From positions 1 through 10,578 of the forward strand of contig CALYQY010000082.1 of assembly GCA_945291235.1 (NCBI GenBank): a DNA stretch of 10,578 nt. Reading direction: 5' to 3'. This document shows, piece by piece, positions 7,289-10,578 of the stretch. Both the position numbers and the translations under genes were made by a program. How positions within the stretch are numbered: position 1 is the stretch's first letter; the number at the start of each line of letters is the position of its first letter. Source of the stretch: an uncultured Gilliamella sp. GTDB lineage: Bacteria > Pseudomonadota > Gammaproteobacteria > Enterobacterales > Enterobacteriaceae. The notes beneath the pieces are model-generated. The model saw only the letters and a program-made list of their open reading frames with translations. It made no database searches and had not been told where the DNA came from.

Positions 7289-7308
7289 TTTATCAACGTT
7301 TTGATAAA
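7289..7308. repeat. Perfect inverted repeat adjoining the operator candidate
   Basis: TTTATCAA (7289-7296) and TTGATAAA (7301-7308) are exact reverse complements around CGTT. The repeat begins one base after the preceding palindrome and overlaps TTGATA, a possible -35 hexamer. It could be a second operator or a short hairpin in the leader. Confidence 0.45.
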
Positions 7309-7383
7309 TTTGTCGTTCACTAAAACTTCAAATCAATAACTTTGTTTCAACTTATAGACAAGCTTATGGGTAGAGGAATTAGC

Positions 7384-8835
7384 ATGAATAGTGATATGTT
7401 TGTTTCCAAAAAACTTTATTTGATGCAATTTATATTGAATATTGCCGTTATTGCTATTTTTGGGCTTTTTTGTCGCATTGCTTTAGCAGGATTATCTGTT
7501 TCTACAACCACTGTGGAATATATTCACGGTAATCCACCAGATATTCTTGAAACCGCTGACACCAAAGTCTTAAACGGAATTCAATTCAAATTAAACATTG
7601 ATGGTCTTGATCCGGCAATTGTTTCGCCGGGGCCTGCCAATAAGATTTCTGTTGCCTACAATACTTCACCTAGTTTGTATTCATTTGCTGTTGATACTTC
7701 AAGTTTAAATGAAAGTGATATCAATGATGTGGATGGTGATAAATTAGCTACCAGCGATAGTTTTATCATTCAATCGATTAATGCTGAGTGGCGCGACCAG
7801 AACAATAATGTTATTCCTTCTGATTCTACAGCATTTTTGGGTAGTGATGTGTGTAATTCATCTACGGCTAATGCAAAATCATCGGTAAAAGTGACGATTC
7901 AATTTATTGCTAAAACTCAGTACGGTGAGCCTGATACTTCAGAACCAAGAGAAGTATCAAAAACATTTGAAGTAAGTGCTGATGACGGTATCTGTTTTAT
8001 CAGACCCGGTATACTGGCTTTGATTACTCATAATGGTTGGGATGAAGGTGGGAACTATGCGCCTTATGGTGCTGATACAATAGATGTTAATCCTTCTTAT
8101 AACAGCGATCAATTTACTATTCATCAAGGCTTTAAGGCCACTGCAAAAGATCAAAATGGTAATTATTTCCCAACTTATGCTTTTCCGGAAGCTCGTTTCA
8201 GAATTGTACCGGTTAATCCAATATCTGATTATAGTTATACCTTGGTCAAAAATCCGAATAATTCATTAGTTAATACTGCTCGTGATTCAAATGCTGATTC
8301 TAAAAGTGAATTTAAATTTACTGACAATGTACCTGGTCAAGGTGATAAATTTGTCATATTAGTGACGAATAATCGAACGCTAGCACAGTTTTATTATACT
8401 TTTTCTATAAAACATTGGTTATATTTCTTAAATAACCTTCCGGGTAATTGGCAAAATTCAAATAGATTATGTCAAAACAATAATGATAGATTGCCAACAC
8501 GAGCTGAGATTACAAACTCGTCTTTAGCTTACACGCCAACCACTAATGATAACTATTATGTAAAAGATAATGGGTACAAAAGAGCAATTGGTGAAGGATT
8601 AACGCCAGAATGGGGTAAAGTCTACTTCTATGCACCTTTAGATATTATTGGTCGAGATATGTTAAATGGTTTGTCAAATTTGAAAAATTTCATCTATTAT
8701 GATTTCTATTTCACCAGTGAACAATCATCAGTAAAAGATATATATGGAAATAATCGATACTACAGTGTAGGGATTGTAGAAGGTAACGTTATTGTTGAAC
8801 CAGATATAGCATATACCTTATGTGTTAAATATTAG
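7384..8835 (+). CDS. Putative secreted adhesin with intimin/invasin-like C-terminal lectin-type domain
   Basis: The family is only partly recognised. The reading frame is open from a TTG at 7342, but AGAGGA (7372-7377) sits six bases before the ATG at 7384, so I choose that start (483 residues). Residues 1-35 look like a signal peptide: basic KK, a hydrophobic stretch at about 11-31, and a likely cut after ALA. The mature part is rich in Asn, Ser, Thr and Asp. About residues 36-205 look like beta-sandwich modules, with Cys157 and Cys204 as a possible disulfide. About 220-340 resemble a bacterial Ig-like domain. The C-terminal ~130 residues (about 345-483) contain GNWQNSNRLCQ followed by RLPTRAEI at about 369-376. 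This is the pattern of the lectin-like tip of intimin, invasin and related proteins, with Cys363 and Cys480 as the likely pair. There is no inverse-autotransporter beta-barrel, LysM or sorting motif, so how it stays on the surface is unclear. The gene is probably transcribed alone. Confidence 0.75.
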   Translation: MNSDMFVSKKLYLMQFILNIAVIAIFGLFCRIALAGLSVSTTTVEYIHGNPPDILETADTKVLNGIQFKLNIDGLDPAIVSPGPANKISVAYNTSPSLYSFAVDTSSLNESDINDVDGDKLATSDSFIIQSINAEWRDQNNNVIPSDSTAFLGSDVCNSSTANAKSSVKVTIQFIAKTQYGEPDTSEPREVSKTFEVSADDGICFIRPGILALITHNGWDEGGNYAPYGADTIDVNPSYNSDQFTIHQGFKATAKDQNGNYFPTYAFPEARFRIVPVNPISDYSYTLVKNPNNSLVNTARDSNADSKSEFKFTDNVPGQGDKFVILVTNNRTLAQFYYTFSIKHWLYFLNNLPGNWQNSNRLCQNNNDRLPTRAEITNSSLAYTPTTNDNYYVKDNGYKRAIGEGLTPEWGKVYFYAPLDIIGRDMLNGLSNLKNFIYYDFYFTSEQSSVKDIYGNNRYYSVGIVEGNVIVEPDIAYTLCVKY

Positions 8836-8854
8836 AGAATATATAAAATTATCT

Positions 8855-8896
8855 GCTTTTTCAAAAAGCGCAGTTAAAGTGATAAGATAATATCTT
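8855..8896. repeat. Two small palindromes after the adhesin gene
   Basis: GCTTTTT/AAAAAGC (8855-8861 and 8863-8869) and AAGATA/TATCTT (8884-8896) are perfect inverted repeats around one base each. They lie between the adhesin stop and its terminator and could fold in the transcript end. Confidence 0.4.
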
Positions 8897-8920
8897 TAAA
8901 TTTAATTTTGGGTTTCCACT

Positions 8921-8953
8921 AAATGAGCAGATTTAAAAACCTGCTCATTTTTA
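8921..8953 (+). terminator. Probable terminator of the adhesin gene
   Basis: AAATGAGCAG (8921-8930) pairs perfectly with CTGCTCATTT (8941-8950) around a 10-base A-rich loop, and the 3' arm ends in five T residues. It lies 85 bases after the stop. The loop is large and the T run short, so efficiency may be modest. Confidence 0.7.
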
Positions 8954-8973
8954 TTGTAAAAATTTTACAATAA
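8951..8973. repeat. Perfect 23-bp palindrome between convergent genes
   Basis: TTATTGTAAAA (8951-8961) and TTTTACAATAA (8963-8973) are exact reverse complements around a single A. It abuts the adhesin terminator and lies 93 bases beyond the yjjW stop. There is no T run after it on either strand, so it may help end yjjW transcripts or be a protein-binding site. Confidence 0.55.
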
Positions 8974-9066
8974 TAAAGATGTAGGTCGATATCTCAATCT
9001 TTTTAATTAGCTCGTCATCGTCCTGATATTTTGGCTATTTTCACATTAATCAAAACTATTTAATTA

Positions 9067-9936
9067 TCATGATAAGTAAACAGTGGGCAAAATAATATTT
9101 TTCAGCCCAAATTGTTTTAACTCAGTAGCAAAATTTTCGACATGTTGTTTTGATGCTGGTTCCCATGTTTTGGCTATTCCTTGTACACCATGGTGGTGAA
9201 AAGCATTGATTCTCACTCTGATACTCGGATCCAACGCCAATAAAAAGTGCGCGATTTGTTCTGCCTTATTTTGAAGATCCGTATGAGTTGGGATGATCAA
9301 GAATCTGACTTCATGTAATTTATGGATCTTGGAAAGATATTCTATTGTTTTTATGACTCGATGATTATCTCTGCCGGTTAACTTTTTGTGAACTTGGGTA
9401 TCCCAAGCTTTAAGATCAATCATCGCACCATCCATGACATTCACTACTTTTTGCCAACCCGTTTGAGATAAATAACCATTGCTATCAATAAAACAGGTTA
9501 AATGTTTTAAGTCATCGGCATGTTTAATGGCATGAAACAGTTTTTCAATAAAAGGTAATTGAATGGTCGCTTCCCCGCCACTGAGCGTAATACCATTTAA
9601 AAAGGGAAGGTATTTGCGAATGATGTTTAATATATCCTCAACACTATATCGGTAAGTCATTGGTGTTGAGTGATATTGGCAAGTCTGAAGGCAAGTATCA
9701 CATTGCTGGCAAGTTGATGTTTGCCAGATAACTTGATGATGACTAAACGTTAACGCCTGATGTGGACATGTGGCGACACAGTCACCACAATCCTGACATA
9801 GTGAAATGGTATAAGGATTGTGGCAATTTAAGCATTTAAAATTACAGCCTTGTAAAAATATAACTAATCGGTTTCCCGGCCCGTCAACGCAAGAAAAGGG
9901 TAAAAGTTTATTAACGATTGCCCATGACTTGTTCAT
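9067..9936 (-). CDS. yjjW: Radical SAM glycyl-radical-enzyme activase YjjW
   Basis: YjjW is the activating enzyme partner of YjjI. Members of this family reductively cleave S-adenosylmethionine at a 4Fe-4S cluster and abstract a hydrogen from a glycine of the partner enzyme, under anaerobic conditions. The 289 residues match E. coli YjjW (287) throughout. The radical SAM motif CX3CX2C is at Cys31, Cys35 and Cys38. Two ferredoxin-type cluster motifs follow, at Cys47/50/53/57 and Cys76/79/82/86, in the second of which Gln replaces the usual Pro after the last Cys. The SAM-contacting SGGEAT is at 119-124, within the TIM-barrel region that fills the rest. The start at 9936 lies 26 bases inside the end of yjjI, in another frame, with GGGTGA upstream as ribosome-binding site; the overlap implies translational coupling. 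All cluster ligands are intact. The substrate chemistry of this system is not established. Confidence 0.94.
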   Translation of the reverse strand: MNKSWAIVNKLLPFSCVDGPGNRLVIFLQGCNFKCLNCHNPYTISLCQDCGDCVATCPHQALTFSHHQVIWQTSTCQQCDTCLQTCQYHSTPMTYRYSVEDILNIIRKYLPFLNGITLSGGEATIQLPFIEKLFHAIKHADDLKHLTCFIDSNGYLSQTGWQKVVNVMDGAMIDLKAWDTQVHKKLTGRDNHRVIKTIEYLSKIHKLHEVRFLIIPTHTDLQNKAEQIAHFLLALDPSIRVRINAFHHHGVQGIAKTWEPASKQHVENFATELKQFGLKNIILPTVYLS

Positions 9937-10578
9937 GACTGATCACCCGTGGTGTACGGCATAAATAGCTATTATTAACAGTATCTTGTGCGGCTTCACT
10001 TCCTAAAAATGTGGTATTAATCCGTGAACCTTCTTCTTTATATTTTTTGATATCTGATAATCTCACCATGTAGCCCGTTACTCGTACCAGATCATTACCA
10101 CTAATATTGGCGGTAAACTCTCGGAAGCCAAATTGAAATGCCGCTTTACAAATTTGCAGTAAAGCGGAAGGATTATTTTTAATGGTTTCATCAATCGTTA
10201 AAATATCACTAATGCCTGATGTATAATAATGGTGATGTTTAAACAGTGCCATAATATGGGTAACAGGATCCGGCTCGTGACCATAAGGAATTCGTAAGCC
10301 CGGTGTAGTGCCTCTATCCGTACTGATGCCAGATTGAGCATGTAACATAGCTTTACCTTGCCAAGCATGGTTAATTTTATGATGATTAATAAAGTCGGCT
10401 AATTGTTTAGAAATGGTGGTAGCCAGTTCATTAGCATCTTCATCGACACCATAGCGACCCGCTAAGTTCGATTTTTCTTGTAGTATATTAATCGCTTCAG
10501 CCATAGCATAAATACCAAACATGGGTGCAAATCGGTTGGCATCAATTAATCCTTCTTTTACTAAAAAACTATTTTGAA
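9911..10578 (-). CDS. yjjI: Glycyl radical enzyme YjjI, C-terminal part (5' end missing)
   Basis: This is a glycyl radical enzyme of unknown substrate, a distant relative of pyruvate formate-lyase. The frame is open to the window edge, so the start lies to the right. The first Met inside the window (10522) is internal: the 18 codons before it continue the protein, including LVKEGLIDANRF, as in E. coli. The visible 221 residues are roughly the last two fifths of the family length (E. coli YjjI is about 516). The radical-bearing glycine is in RVTGYMVR, at the codon 10073-10075, 53 residues before the stop, in the expected C-terminal position. The SGIS and FREFTANISGND segments also match the family. 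The catalytic cysteine, normally nearer the middle, is probably outside. It overlaps its activase gene yjjW by 26 bp. The pair should function only without oxygen. Confidence 0.93.
   Translation of the reverse strand, partial: QNSFLVKEGLIDANRFAPMFGIYAMAEAINILQEKSNLAGRYGVDEDANELATTISKQLADFINHHKINHAWQGKAMLHAQSGISTDRGTTPGLRIPYGHEPDPVTHIMALFKHHHYYTSGISDILTIDETIKNNPSALLQICKAAFQFGFREFTANISGNDLVRVTGYMVRLSDIKKYKEEGSRINTTFLGSEAAQDTVNNSYLCRTPRVISHEQVMGNR

Larger units (their letters stand above)
6806..7383. other. Long AT-rich region upstream of the putative adhesin
   Basis: This 578-bp stretch has no credible gene or RNA gene. It is very rich in A and T and likely holds the control region of the downstream surface-protein gene. 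Visible elements are a TATTCTT/AAGAATA hairpin (7108-7124), an ATTGTTACC half-site (7172-7180), a LacI/GalR-like palindrome (7272-7287) and a second perfect inverted repeat (7289-7308). No single sigma70 promoter stands out. Confidence 0.6.

Noticed and set aside
7342..7383. Upstream extension of the adhesin from a TTG at 7342 or the ATG at 7366
   Set aside because: The clear AGAGGA ribosome-binding site lies between these and the ATG at 7384, and the later start gives a normal signal peptide.
6806..7383. Insertion sequence remnant or attachment site
   Set aside because: No terminal inverted repeats, target duplication, tRNA or transposase fragment could be seen; only short palindromes.
7957..8269. 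Small reading frames on both strands within the adhesin gene
   Set aside because: The adhesin frame is long, has a start signal and a signal peptide, and explains the region.

Overview
The window looks like chromosomal DNA of an AT-rich gammaproteobacterium. Nearly every recognisable protein closely resembles an Escherichia coli counterpart (IlvC, ZapC, YcbX, GreB, YhgF/Tex, YjjW, YjjI), but codon use is strongly AT-biased and gene order is rearranged. An Orbaceae-type bacterium (Gilliamella, Frischella or Orbus, mostly insect-gut symbionts) is a reasonable guess. That assignment is inference from composition and protein similarity and was not tested by a search.

Layout, left to right. The 3' part of ilvC (+) ends at a clear intrinsic terminator. 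A short intergenic region follows with a striking array of seven GATC (Dam) sites and an almost pure A/T tract, then zapC (+), the FtsZ-ring stabiliser. After 373 bp without a gene come three minus-strand genes: ycbX (MOSC plus 2Fe-2S), an unrecognised membrane-anchored protein, and greB. Diverging from greB across only 44 bp is yhgF/tex (+), which ends in its own terminator. A 578-bp AT-rich region with several palindromes precedes a secreted, lectin-tipped, intimin/invasin-like protein (+). The right end carries the minus-strand pair yjjI-yjjW, a glycyl radical enzyme of unknown substrate and its radical-SAM activase. yjjI runs off the window.

The zapC/ycbX, greB/yhgF and yjjI/yjjW neighbourhoods are each found in E. 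coli but at distant chromosomal positions, so the window joins several ancestral blocks. Most genes are housekeeping: branched-chain amino acid synthesis, cell division, molybdenum-dependent detoxification, transcription elongation and RNA-associated quality control. The accessory parts are the putative adhesin and the unknown 190-residue membrane protein.

The most unusual signal is non-coding. Seven GATC sites lie in 68 bp at 973-1040, spaced almost exactly one helical turn apart. Four of them are built into a near-perfect 33-bp palindrome just upstream of the A/T tract and the zapC gene. This could be a SeqA/Dam-responsive control element. No CRISPR array, insertion sequence, tRNA or rRNA was seen.
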